Below are positions 29,035-44,000 of a stretch of 64,000 bases of DNA, one piece after another. Origin of the DNA: Ridgeia piscesae (lineage: Eukaryota > Annelida > Polychaeta > Sabellida > Siboglinidae); contig JAODUO010000985.1 of assembly GCA_025642075.2 (NCBI GenBank), positions 50,001 through 114,000 on the forward strand, given 5' to 3'. Both the position numbers and the translations under genes were made by a program. Below the pieces are notes generated by a model. It was not told where the DNA came from and searched no databases. It worked only from the letters and a program-made list of their open reading frames with translations. Every line of letters starts with the position of its first letter. Within the stretch, counting starts at the first letter, position 1.

Positions 29035-32000
29035 CTGCAGGAGACAATGTTTAGAGCCTTAAAGAGAATGTATACGGTTAACAGAACAAGTGGGACTTGC
29101 CCCAGTGAAGCACAGTGACACCACCAAAGTGGGAAGACGAAACATGTGCATGTGTGAGAAATATAATAGTATGTTGCATTGCCTTATGGTCACAATACTA
29201 CTGAATAAATGAATTACCAAAAAGTGGAAATGATGACACAAAGTTGCTTGGTAATTTTAAGGTAGCAGAATCCCATTACAAATTTGATTTTTCTGAATTT
29301 GTACATACACTGTATTTGTTTTACATGCACCTGTAGCTTAATTGTTGCTAAACAAGTATACCCGGGGTAAGTATAAAATTACAAAGACCCACCCACTGCC
29401 ACTAATTAGAAGAAAAACCTAATTAGTGAAGTCATATAGCACCATAAAGTTGCAGTGCAAAACTGTAGTGATCTTCCTTCAAACATATTATCTCCAAGAC
29501 CATTAAAGATATTGATCTAATTTTTTCAGCATAATGTTTCTTATATAATTGGCTATGGGTAAAGGAAATTTTTTGTTGTTTAAATGGTGGAATGTGATTT
29601 TGCATTAAGCATGAATATTTAATTAGGTGCTAGAATATAAGAAAACATTGTATAAATGTTGTACATTTTTAGATATCTTCTGTAATATCTATGTGTTATC
29701 TTTGACTGTTGTTAATTTCGTATCCCTGCTGTGTGTAGTTAGTTTTATCACGTTTGGAAATTGAGCCCCTTTCAACTGTCGCGGCAGCCATATTGTCAGC
29801 CAATTAGCATAATTTATGTAAACAAAATTACTTCCTACCAAGTTTAAGCCAGTTGCTATAATAGGGTATATCAAGTTAATGACAATATTATATGGGGTCA
29901 AAAGTTGTTCACTTGGGATCATGCAAACGTAATTAAAGCAACACTCATAAGTAGCACAGAGCCCTATGAATGTATCCACATTGTTATTACCCAGAATGGC
30001 CTGGCCTGGCTATGGAGAAAACTGGCAAACAATACTGTTTTCAAAACATTGCCTGTGTTTAAGGATTGCTAGTTACCATGTTATTGAGCAAAAAGGATAA
30101 AATGCTTTCAATCAACACCTCTGTAGACAAGTTTAACAGAATGCTGACTGATACGAAAGCTTTTCAGCTTTTGCAAGAGAAAGAGATGCTGCTGAGCTTT
30201 CAGGTACATAATCTACATGTTCAACAGATGTCAAACTTTAATTTAGTACAGCACACACAGGTACTTGAAGCTACTAACTATTTCAACTGAATGATTGTCT
30301 ATAGAGGTAGGTTTTGGTGGACATTTAATCCTCCTGCCTGCAAAGACTAACTCTTTAGATTTAGCTATGTTCAGTTCAAGAAAGCAAATTGAATCATTAA
30401 CTTGTCAGTTTAAGTTCAAGAAAGCTGGACTTAAACTAACAAGTTAATGATTCAATTTGGAGGTAATACTGAGAAAGAGATAGCTCATCTACAGGGGCCA
30501 TGTCATCTGCAACTTTGACCATGGTAAGTATTGGATTATTGCACGGTATTTCGTTTGTATAAATTGAAAAAAGAACTGGACAAAGACGCATCATTGCATA
30601 ATTCCTATGTTTAGTATGATTTAATCTGACGTCAGAGGTTCTCTACATAGATGGGCATTACGTCTAATGCACTGTGGTCAGTTATATAGAAACAGCATAA
30701 TCCATAGCACAAGATCAGAATTAACTTTAAGATTCAACAGCTTCTTTATCAGAACTTGGGGCTGAATTTACCTTCGTTCAGAAATGGAATGTGTAAACAG
30801 AAAATCTGTAGCTCCAGAATTGGCTATGAGAATCTCAACTTCTACATTTACTGGTGGACCAGTAAATTCTCAAATCTGCTGACATAGGCCACTGGATGAA
30901 AGGTTTTATAGCCAGGCATATATGATTGTCGTAACAATTGTTCTGCCTACAATAAAAATAACTAAGCCAAGCAATCACTGGCTGTTACGTGGTGCACTCT
31001 ACCCCAAACTATGGTAGCATTGCAATTACCTGAGCTTACTATTACGATGTCTGCCCGTGTCACCAGCTGCTCTACTGTACTCTTGTGACACAGCTCTAGA
31101 ACTACGAGGTAAAGACTGGTGCGTGGGACAGATACTGTTATCGTGAGTGGTATATCCATCTTCAGCAGCGAAAGACACATGACAAACTAGCAACAGACAG
31201 CAGCATCAGTTCAGGCAGCAGTGGGTGCAGTGGTAAGTAGGGTAAAGTGGCAGACAGGGTAAAGTGGCAGACAGGGCAAAGTGGCAGACAGGGCAAAGTA
31301 TAAGTACATGTAGTGCAAAGTAGGGTATAGCAAAGTGATAGGCAATTTAAAGTGACAGCCAGAGTATAGTAGCAGGCATGATAATGAAAGACAGGGTCAA
31401 TCAGCAGGCATGATAATGACAGACAGGGTCAATCAGCAGGCATGATAATGACAGACAGGGTCAACCAGCAGGCATGATAATGACAGGCAGGGTCAATCAG
31501 CAGGCATGATAATGACAGACAGGGTCAATCAGCAGGCATGATAATGACAGACAGGGTCAATCAGCAGGCATGATAATGACAGACATGGTCAATCAGCAGG
31601 CATGATAATGACAGGCAGGGTCAATCAGCAGGCATGATAATGACAGACAGGGTCAATCAGCAGGCATGATAATGACAGACAGGGTCAATCAGCAGGCATG
31701 ATAATGACAGACAGGGTCAATCAGCAGGCATGATAATGACAGACAGGGTCAATCAGCAGGCATGATAATGACAGACAGGGTCAATCAGCAGGCATGATAA
31801 TGACAGACAGGGTCAATCAGCAGGCATGATAATGACAGACAGGGTCAATCAGCAGGCATGATAATGACAGACAGGGTCAATCAGCAGGCATGATAATGAC
31901 AGACAGGGTCAATCAGCAGGCATGATAATGACAGACAGGGTCAATCAGCAGGCATGATAATGACAGACATGGTCAATCAGCAGGCATGATAATGACAGAC

Positions 32001-35000
32001 AGGGTCAATCAGCAGGCATGACAATGACAGACAGGGTCAATCAGCAGGCATGACAATGACAGACAGGGTCAATCAGCAGGCATGACAATGACAGACAGGG
32101 TCAATCAGCAGGCATGACAATGACAGACAGGGTCAATCAGCAGGCATGATAATGACAGACAGGGTCAATCAGCAGGCATGATAATGACAGACAGGGTCAA
32201 TCAGCAGGCATGATAATGACAGACAGGGTCAATCAGCAGGCATGATAATGACAGACAGGGTCAATCAGCAGGCATGATAATGACAGACAGGGTCAATCAG
32301 CAGGCATGATAATGACAGACAGGGTCAATCAGCAGGCATGATAATGACAGACAGGGTCAATCAGCAGGCATGATAATGACAGACAGGGTCAATCAGCAGG
32401 CATGATAATGACAGACAGGGTCAATCAGCAGGCATGATAATGACAGACATGGTCAATCAGCAGGCATGATAATGACAGACAGGGTCAATCAGCAGGCATG
32501 ACAATGACAGACAGGGTCAATCAGCAGGCATGATAATGACAGACAGGGTCAATCAGCAGGCATGATAATGACAGACAGGGTCAATCAGCAGGCATGATAA
32601 TGACAGACAGGGTCAATCAGCAGGCATGATAATGACAGGCAGGGTCAATCAGCAGGCATGATAATGACAGACAGGGTCAATCAGCAGGCATGATAATACA
32701 GCAGGCAATGCAGGCATGATAATACAGCAGGCAATAGCAGGCATGATAATGACAGACAGGGTCAATCAGCAGGCATGATAATGACAGACAGGGTCAATCA
32801 GCAGGCATGATAATGACAGACAGGGTCAATCAGCAGGCATGATAATGACAGGCAGGGTCAATCAGCAGGCATGATAATGACAGGCAGGGTAATTTAGCAG
32901 GCATGATAATGACAGACAGGGTCAATCAGCAGGCATGATAATAACAAGCAAGGCAATTTAGCAGGCATGATTATGACAGACAGGGTCAATCAGCAGGCAT
33001 GATAATGACAGGCAGGGTAATTTAGCAGGCATGATAATAACACAGGGTCAATCAGCAGGCATGATAATAACAGGCAAGGCAATTTAGCAGGCATGATAAT
33101 GACAGGCAGGGTAATTTAGCAGGCATGATAATAACAGACAGGGTCAATCAGCAGGCATGATAATAACAGGCAAGGCAATTTAGCAGGCATGATAATGAGA
33201 GACAAGGCAATTTAGCAGGCATGATAATGACAGACAGGGTCAATCAGCAGGCATGATAATAACAGGCAGGGCAATTTAGCAGGCATGATAATGACAGACA
33301 GGGTCAATCAGCAGGCATGATAATAACAGGCAGGGCAATTTAGCAGGCATGATAATGACAGACAGGGCAATTTAGCAGGCATGATAATGACAGACAGGGT
33401 CAATCAGCAGGCATGATAATGACAGACAGGGTCAATCAGCAGGCATGATAATGACAGACAGGGTCAATCAGCAGGCATGATAATGACAGACATGGTCAAT
33501 CAGCAGGCATGATAATGACATACAGGGTCAATCAGCAGGCATGATAATGACAGGCAGGGTCAATCAGCAGGCATGATAATGACAGACAGGGTCAATCAGC
33601 AGGCATGATAATGACAGACAGGGTCAATCAGCAGGCATGATAATGACAGACAGGGTCAATCAGCAGGCATGATAATAACAGGCAAGGCAATTTAGCAGGC
33701 ATGATAATGACAGACAGGGTCAATCAGCAGGCATGATAATGACAGACAGGGTCAATCAGCAGGCATGATAATGACAGACAGGGTCAATCAGCAGGCATGA
33801 TAATGACAGACAGGGTCAATCAGCAGGCATGATAATGACAGACAGGGTCAATCAGCAGGCATGATAATGACAGGCAGGGTCAATCAGCAGGCATGATAAT
33901 GACAGGCAGGGTAATTTAGCAGGCATGATAATGACAGACAGGGTCAATCAGCAGGCATGATAATAACAAGCAAGGCAATTTAGCAGGCATGATTATGACA
34001 GACAGGGTCAATCAGCAGGCATGATAATGACAGGCAGGGTAATTTAGCAGGCATGATAATAACACAGGGTCAATCAGCAGGCATGATAATAACAGGCAAG
34101 GCAATTTAGCAGGCATGATAATGACAGGCAGGGTAATTTAGCAGGCATGATAATAACAGACAGGGTCAATCAGCAGGCATGATAATAACAGGCAAGGCAA
34201 TTTAGCAGGCATGATAATGACAGACAAGGCAATTTAGCAGGCATGATAATGACAGACAGGGTCAATCAGCAGGCATGATAATAACAGGCAGGGCAATTTA
34301 GCAGGCATGATAATGACAGACAGGGTCAATCAGCAGGCATGATAATAAAAGGCAGGGCAATTTTTCAGGCATGATAATGACAGACAGGGCAATTTAGCAG
34401 GCATGATAATGACAGACAGGGTCAATCAGCAGGCATGATAATGACAGACAGGGTCAATCAGCAGGCATGATAATGACAGACAGGGTCAATCAGCAGGCAT
34501 GATTATGAGAGGCAGGGTAATTTAGCAGGCATGATAATGATAGGCAGGGCAATTTAGCAGGCATGATAATGACAGGCAGGGTAATTTAGCAGGCATGATA
34601 ATGACAGGCAAGGCAATTTAGCAGGCATGATAATGACAGGCAGGGCAATTTAGCAGGCATGATAATGACAGGCAGGGTAATTTAGCAGGCATGATTATGA
34701 CAGGCAGGGTAATTTAGCAGGCATGATAATGACAGGCAGGGCAATTTAGCAGGCATGATAATGACAGGCAGGGCAATTTAGCAGGCATGATAATGACAGG
34801 CAGGGCAATTTAGCAGGCATGATAATGACAGGCAGGGCAATTTAGCAGGCATGATAATGACAGGCAGGGTAATTTAGCAGGCATGATAATGACAGGCAGG
34901 GTAATTTAGCAGGCATGATTATGACAGGCAGGGCAATTTAGCAGGCATGATTATGACAGGCAGGGCAATTTAGCAGGCATGATTATGACAGGCAGGGCAA

Positions 35001-38000
35001 TTTAGCAGGCATGATAATGACAGGCAGGGCAATTTAGCAGGCATGATAATGACAGGCAGGGCAATTTAGCAGGCATGATTATGACAGGCAGGGCAATTTA
35101 GCAGGCATGATTATGACAGGCAGGGCAATTTAGCAGGCATGATAATGACAGGCAGGGCAATTTAGCAGGCATGATAATGACAGACAGGGTCAATTTAGCA
35201 GGCATGATTATGACAGGCAGGGCAATTTAGCAGGCATGATTATGACAGGCAGGGCAATTTAGCAGGCATGATAATGACAGGCAGGGCAATTTAGCAGGCA
35301 TGATAATGACAGGCAGGGCAATTTAGCAGGCATGATTATGACAGGCAGGGCAATTTAGCAGGCATGATTATGACAGGCAGGGCAATTTAGCAGGCATGAT
35401 AATGACAGGCAGGGCAATTTAGCAGGCATGATAATGACAGGCAGGGCAATTTAGCAGGCATGATAATGACAGGCAGGGTAATTTAGCAGGCATGATAATG
35501 ACAGGCAGGGTAATTTAGCAGGCATGATTATGACAGGCAGGGCAATTTAGCAGGCATGATTATGACAGGCAGGGCAATTTAGCAGGCATGATTATGACAG
35601 GCAGGGCAATTTAGCAGGCATGATAATGACAGGCAGGGCAATTTAGCAGGCATGATAATGACAGGCAGGGCAATTTAGCAGGCATGATAATGACAGGCAG
35701 GGCAATTTAGCAGGCATGATAATGACAGGCAGGGTAATTTAGCAGGCATGATTATGACAGGCAGGGCAATTTAGCAGGCATGATTATGACAGGCAGGGCA
35801 ATTTAGCAGGCATGATAATGACAGGCAGGGCAATTTAGCAGGCATGATAATGACAGGCAGGGCAATTTAGCAGGCATGATTATGACAGGCAGGGCAATTT
35901 AGCAGGCATGATTATGACAGGCAGGGCAATTTAGCAGGCATGATAATGACAGGCAGGGTAATTCAGCAGGCATGATAATGACAGGCAGGGTAATTTAGCA
36001 GACATGATAATGACAGGCAGGGCAATTCAGCAGGCACAGTGAAGTAGCTGGCAAGGTAGAGAACAAGAATGGCTACTTTTGGCAGGCCGGACAAAGATGC
36101 ACGAAGAAGCAGATAAACACAGATGCACTTAGTATAGCTAACACAAATACCACCTCTAGATGACACTACATCTATGACTGGTTTAAGCTGAGTAAACCAT
36201 TCCATAATCAGTTGTGTATGATTTATGCGAGTTTGAACAACCACTGAAAACACGTAATGCCATAAAAGTACCCCCAATGATCAGTATGAACAACACGGGA
36301 ATTTTCAAAAAAAAATTGTTTTTGTAATGGTCATAAATGAAATGAAAACACATTTGGCAATCAAGATGCACGTGCACAGGAAGAAAAGCTCAGCATACAT
36401 ACACATATAAGGCAGCCTGATTATAGTTAGTTGCAGATGATGAGGATATGGTAAACTGACCGTGACATGTTTCCACATTTGGCAGTTTGATACTCAGTGT
36501 CTTGAGCTCTAAGTGAATGCTGTTACTAACATATATGTGTGAACTATCAACTCACCAACTGTCTTCCTCTCACTCTTCTTCTTAGCGAACAACAGCAGGA
36601 TAATGATGAGGATGCACACGCCCAGAGCAGAGATCACACTGATGGCAACAATGGCTCCTGTTGGCAAACCTGACACCTGGAACACAGCAGAGAACATAAC
36701 ACATCACCAGAGTACGCACTGAGCCACAACTGAACAAACACATCAGAGAACACAACACATCACCAGAGAACACACTGAGCCACAACTGAACAAACACACC
36801 AGAGAACACAACACATCACCAGAGTACACACTGAGCCACAACTGAACAAACACATCAGAGAACACAACACATCACCAGAGTACACACTGAGCCACAACTG
36901 AACAAACACACCAGAGAACACAACACATCACCAGAGTACACACTGAGCCACAACTGAACAAACACACCAGAGAACACAACACATCACCAGAGTACACACT
37001 GAGCCACAACTGAACAAACACACCAGAGAACACAACACATCACCAGAGTACACACTGAGCCACAACTGAACAAACACACCAGAGAACACAACACATCACC
37101 AGAGTACACACTGAGCCACAACTGAACAAACACACCAGAGAACACAACACATCACCAGAGTACACACTGAGCCACAACTGATCAAACACACCAGAGAACA
37201 CAACACATCACCAGAGTACACACTGAGCCACAACTGAACAAACACACCAGAGAACACAACACATCACCAGAGTACACACTGAGCCACAACTGAATAAACA
37301 CATCAGAGAACATCAGTCAACAAACACACCAGAGTACACACTGAGCTACAACTGAACAAACACACCAGAGAACACAACACATCACCAGAGTACACACTGA
37401 GCTACAACTGAACAAACACATCAGAGAACACAACACATCACCAGAGTACACACTGAGCTACAACTGAACAAACACATCAGAGAACACAACACATCACCAG
37501 AGTACACACTGAGCTACAACTGAACAAACACATCAGAGAACATCAGTCAACAAACACACCAGAGTACACACTGAGCCACAACTGAATCAAACACATCAGA
37601 GAACACAACACATCACCAGAGTACACACTGAGCTACAACTGAACAAACACATCAGAGAACACAACACATCACCAGAGTACACACTGAGCTACAACTGAAC
37701 AAACACATCAGAGAACATCAGTCAACAAACACACCAGAGTACACACTGAGCTACAACTGAACAAACACATCAGAGAACATCAGTCAACAAACACACCAGA
37801 GTACACACTGAGCTACAACTGATCAAACACATTAGAGAACATCAGTCAACAAACACACCAGAGTACACACTGAGCTACAACTGAACAAACACATCAGAGA
37901 ACACAACACATCACCAGAGTACACACTGAGCTACAACTGATCAAACACATTAGAGAACATCAGTCAACAAACACACCAGAGTACACACTGAGCTACAACT

Positions 38001-41000
38001 GATCAAACACATCAGAGAACATCAGTCAACATACACACCAGGGTACACACTGAGCTACAACTGAACAAACACATCAGAGAACATCAGTCAACAAACACAC
38101 CAGGGTACACACTGAGCTACAACTGATCAAACACATTAGAGAACATCAGTCAACAAACACACCAGGGTACACATTGAGCCACAACTGAACAAACACACCA
38201 GAGAACACAAAACACACCAGGGTACACACTGAGCTACAACTGATCAAACACATCAGAGAACATCAGTCAACAAACACACCAGGGTACACACTGAGCACAA
38301 CTGATCAAACACATCAGAGAACATCAGTCAACAAACACACCAGGGTACACACTGAGCTACAACTGAATCAAACACATCAGAGAACATCAGTCAACAAACA
38401 CACCAGGGTACACACTGAGCTACAACTGAACAAACACATCAGAGAACATCAGTCAACAAACACACCAGGGTACACACTGAGCCACAACTGAACAAACACA
38501 TCAGAGAACATCAGTCAACAAACACACCAGGGTACACACTGAGCCTACAACTGAACAAACACATCAGAGAACATCAGTCAACAAACACACCAGGGTACAC
38601 ACTGAGCTACAACTGAACAAACACATCAGAGAACATCAGTCAACAAACACACCAGGGTACACACTGAGCCACAACTGAATCAAACACATCAGAGAACATC
38701 AGTCAACAAACACACCAGGGTACACACTGAGCCACAACTGAACAAACACATCAGAGAACATCAGTCAACAAACACACCAGGGTACACACTGAGCTACAAC
38801 TGAACAAACACATTAGAGAACATCAGTCAACAAACACACCAGGGTACACACTGAGCCACAACTGATCAAACACATCAGAGAACATCAGTCAACAAACACA
38901 CCAGGGTACACACTGAGCTACAACTGAACAAACACATTAGAGAACATCAGTCAACAAACACACCAGGGTACACACTGAGCTACAACTAATCAAACACATC
39001 AGAGAACATCAGTCAACAAACACACCAGGGTACACACTGACCTACAACTGATCAAACACATCAGAGAACATCAGTCAACAAACACACCAGGGTACACACT
39101 GAGCCTACAACTGATCAAACACATCAGAGAACATCAGTCAACAAACACACCAGGGTACACACTGAGCCACAACTGAACAAACACATCAGAGAACATCAGT
39201 CAACAAACACACCAGGGTACACACTGAGCTACAACTGAACAAACACATTAGAGAACATCAGTCAACAAACACACCAGGGTACACACTGAGCCACAACTGA
39301 ACAAACACATCAAAAAACATAAGTCAACAAACACACCAGGGTACACACTGAGCTACAACTGAACAATTCATATAACATATAACATTCATATAACACACCG
39401 AGCAAGTCAGCATTAGTGTAACCTTTACTACTGATAGATTTGAGTAAGTCTGAAGGCAATTTGTGACACTGACTGTCTCCTGCAACAGGGCAAAAGGTTC
39501 TCGAGTGTAAATTTTTTTACCGAGATGTTAGTAATTCAGTATACCATTATGCAGATCACATGGTCATAGGTGATGTCTGTGAAGTGCTAATATTTGATTG
39601 AGCTGTCACCCAACAATTAGCTACTTATATTCTGGTAGTGTATATCATCTGTAACCTAACAATACAGCCTAACAAAAATGTAATTAGTACTATGTGATTA
39701 TTTGTGCTATGGATATTTGTGTATAAAAATTTTGTCCAGGGAATTGAATAAATTAAGTGTTATGTCTGGCATATCTGCCGTACTAAACTGTTTCCATCAG
39801 TTATTCTTGCTAAGCGCCTAGGAAGAGCGCAATGGCTCAGGGGTAGAGCTTCGGACACTCGACTAAGTGAATCCTGGTTTGAATCCTGTGCTGCAGTGTT
39901 AAAACCTTGGGCAAGTTTTTTCACTCTACATTGCTCCAGTTCACTCAGCTGTTTAAATGAGTACCTGGCTATAGACAGTGGTGGATATGTGTACGAGCAG
40001 CCTTCGTGCATTAATTGCAGTTTATGGCTCGATGCTTCCCAGAGAAGTCGAGATGGTGTCTGATTGAACAGGGCTGCCAGGGAAGTGTAAAAGTGGTTTC
40101 AGTTGTCCTGAGGACTGGATACTGCGCCATATAAGAACTTACGTTTTTGGAAAAGGTTGACAAGATTTATTCCAAAGGTACCCAATACTTTTATCGATAC
40201 ACATTGTATACGATGATGAACTGAGTAAATGTGAACAGAATTAGTATTAACAAAATAACAATGAACAGAATAAATATAAATACAAATAGCCATCTATAAT
40301 CATAATCTTACCAATCTCCTCTTCTTGGGAAAGTATAAAAATATAGGACGTACCTTGAAGACAGAAAGGAAAACATTCAGTAGAGGACGACATCTTGTCC
40401 AACAGACATAGGTTCAAAAGACAGGTCACCCAGACACAGGTCCAACAGACACAGCTGTAAGAACAGGTCTAATAGAGATAGATCTGAGAGACAGGTCTAA
40501 CAGAAACAGGTACAACTCAGGCATCTTCAATACATATGGGTGTAATAAAAGCAGGTCTAACAGATACAGACTCAGACAGACAGACTCACACAGGTATAGA
40601 GAATAGTTGTCTGTATCTATCAGTTTCATCATCCTGGGTACATTGGGCTATGCAGGCTTAAAATTGCAAAATGTATCTTCACAGAAGATTTGTACAGCCA
40701 GTTATTGTCATCGTACATAGCGCTAGACATAACAGAACAGTCACTTACTGCCTTCTCCACAGTTCCATATGACTTATTGTCGACCAACATACTGTTCTTC
40801 TCATAGGGGTAGTCTTTGCCCTCAAATGTTATGCTTTTCTGGTCTTTCACTTCAGTTGCAAGGGCATCCAGCATTGCATCCAGTGCAGAGTCTGAGGAGC
40901 TAGCCGCGTCAAATGACGCCACGATGCTACCTGAAATGACACAGTGACACATACAGTGACACTGATTGTATTGATAGATGACAAGTCACCAAAAAGTAGA

Positions 41001-44000
41001 CATGACTGATTTGACAATGCAGACTTAATTAACAATTACACTATATATCTTGAAATTTAAAACTGGAGCAGGTAAACAAATGCACATTATTTTGGGACAA
41101 CATAACACTTAAGTGTTTTCAGAGATCGCAGACTAACTGACACCAGCCACAACATTCTGAAAGATAAAGATACTCAAAAGACTGTAAAGCCCACGATGTA
41201 CACAAGGTAGCACCAAATGAAAAACTGCCCCTCCACGCCACGTACCTGGCTTGAAGTTAAAATTGGAGAAGACCACCTGGCTGGTTGCATACATCTTGTA
41301 GAAGTGGTTCTTGAGGACTGCTTGGAACAGCTGGTGCTTGCCAGTGATAAGTTCGTACTTGGCAGCAAACTTCAGCTGGACAAACTTCTTGACCACTATC
41401 TTCAAATCAGACACGTCCACTTGCAGCACATAATGTTTCACTACAGAGTACGAGCCGCTCGACGACTTCAAGTACACCTTGATGGCGTATGAGCCAGGCG
41501 AACTGGCGGTGACATTTCTGAATGTGGCGATGCCCGTAGTGACATCTACCTGCTCAGTTGCCTTGTCAGCTGTCAATGTGCCGGGAGCTTCAACTTCCAA
41601 CACTAGAGTGCAGTTCCATGTTTCACCCTGTTGACAAATTATTATGGCGGCGTTCATAGATTAATCTTGCAATTTCCATATACGATTGTTAACACCTGTT
41701 ACACGTCTACAATAATCAACTCGATGTCCTTATTACTAAGTTTAAATGTTTTTGCAGTCATTATAATGAAAATATTCTATACATTTGAATAATAATACCT
41801 GATAATGAATCATGTTCTGTTCAGCAGAGCCAAATACGTTGTGTTAGCTTTTCTTAAAAATACATTTGGCATGTAAATTATGGGGTTATCTTCCATAAGC
41901 AGAAGTTGAAAACTAGCCTAGGATTTGATGATAGAGCAATTGTCTACAAGGAATTCAAGAAAATAATAACATTTTGAGTTTAATGAAATAGTTTGTTTTA
42001 ATTTTGAAATGTTCACTAGTCATGTTCTGAATTATGTATACATGCTGTCATTAAAACCATCAAATGTGTAAACATTATAACAGTGTCACTTCTCTTACTA
42101 TCAGACTATTATAAAAGCGTCACTTCTCTTACTATCAGACTATTATAACAGCGTCACTTCTCTTACTATCAGACTATTATAACAACGTCACTTCTCTTAC
42201 TATCAGACTATTATAACAGCGTCACTTCTTGTACTATCAGACTATTATAACAGTGTCACTTCTCTTACTATCAGACTATTATAACAGCGTCACTTCTCTT
42301 ACTATCAGACTACTATAACACTGTCACTTCTCTTACTATCAGACTATTATAACAGCATCACTTCTCTTACTATCAGACTATTATAACAGCGTCACTTCTC
42401 TTACTATCAGACTATTATAACAGCGTCACTTCTCGTACTATCAGACTATTATAACAGTGTCACTTCTCTTACTATCAGACTATTATAACAGCGTCACTTC
42501 TCTTACTATCAGACTATTATAACAGCGTCGATCACTTCTCTTACTATCAGATCATCAAGCAATAGCTTCATTGTTTTTATAATTGATTATATCAAAAGTG
42601 AAACCCAAATTGTCACAAACACACATCATAATTACTAATGGCTAAGACAAGTGTTTGGTGAAGTTAGCCTAAAACATTAATGATACACCGCTGATTTAAG
42701 CTGTTTTCAATTTAGTATAAACTGTTGAGAAATATATGTTCGTTCTGTTTTAATGAGTTCATACTTTTACAGTATACAGACAAGTTTCAGCCACTAATTT
42801 TCTGCACAGTTTTAACAAAGATTTGTCAACTGACCTGCCAGTCAAGGTTTGTGACAGTCTTCCAACCACTGACGTCCTTCACTGTGACACTGAGACTGAA
42901 TGGAATGTGAACAACTGCATTCAGTGGTGACATCTCTACTGTTATCTTTCTCTTCACCACAACCACCTCGGACACATTCACCGTGATGCTGACTGTCTCA
43001 GGTCGGACGACTTGGAACATGATGTCATAGGTGCCAGTGTGTGAGATGGCGAGAGTGTCAAAGGTTGCAATGCCTTTGACAACATCCACAGTGACACTGC
43101 CTAACAATTTGCCTTTCTGGTCAGTTGTTCCGGTCAGTGTGGCCTTGACCTGCCACGGGCCATCAGGAGTGACCAAGTCTTCAACCACAGTGTACTGCAA
43201 GCATACAGTACATTTTCACACCACACAGCATATGTATTCTGTAAACACTTCATAACACCAATTTGACATTTTCACCAACAACTCAAATAGAGTTTTATAG
43301 TCACCACTGTGAAAGGAATGGGGACTCCAGGGATGTTACGAAACGCAGTTTTGACTCTAGACAGACAACATGGTAGCTAGTGTTACAACTTCTGAAAATA
43401 ATAAAACATATTAGATGTTTATCTAAATGTTGACATTTGCCCATCTCATATACACTTCAGATCAGCACATTATAGTGTATGCAAAATGAACGTAGTGAAT
43501 TGCATCACATGGAGAACACTAAATACATAAGTAAAGATACAAATAGCTACCTTATCATCCAGGAACTTGATGAGAACTTCAGTAGGGAAGGTGGCTCCCT
43601 CTTGCTGCTGCGTCTTCTTCCACTCAGCTACGATCTGTGTTGGTTTACGCAGTCCCTCGCTGCTTTCAGTGCTGTTAGCAGCTGTCTCAAGAAATTCACT
43701 CCATGAACTGTCATTTACAGGGGGCACTGGAGCAGATACTTTCACATCTGTCATTTCCACCCCTAGGGCATCTTCAAGTGCCCCTGTCTGGAATCCACCC
43801 TTCAACGTGTCTGACACAGCTTGTAGGTCACTGTGGTCGAGTGTACTGTTGGAGTTCTCAACTCCAGGATGAGAGTTGGAATCTGGCTCATTACCTGAAG
43901 AATTAAGATACAGAACAGTGACAGTCAGACTGTTGGTGGACTATGCTATGGAAGAGTGACAGTCAGACTGTTGGTGGACTATGCTATGGAAGAGTGACAG

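Noticed and set aside
31372..36040. CRISPR-like regular repeats
   Set aside because: Units are contiguous with no unique spacers, in a eukaryotic intron; this is a minisatellite.
39826..39900. Functional tRNA gene
   Set aside because: A and B boxes are present, but the cloverleaf is not convincing and a non-tRNA body follows, so a SINE fits better.
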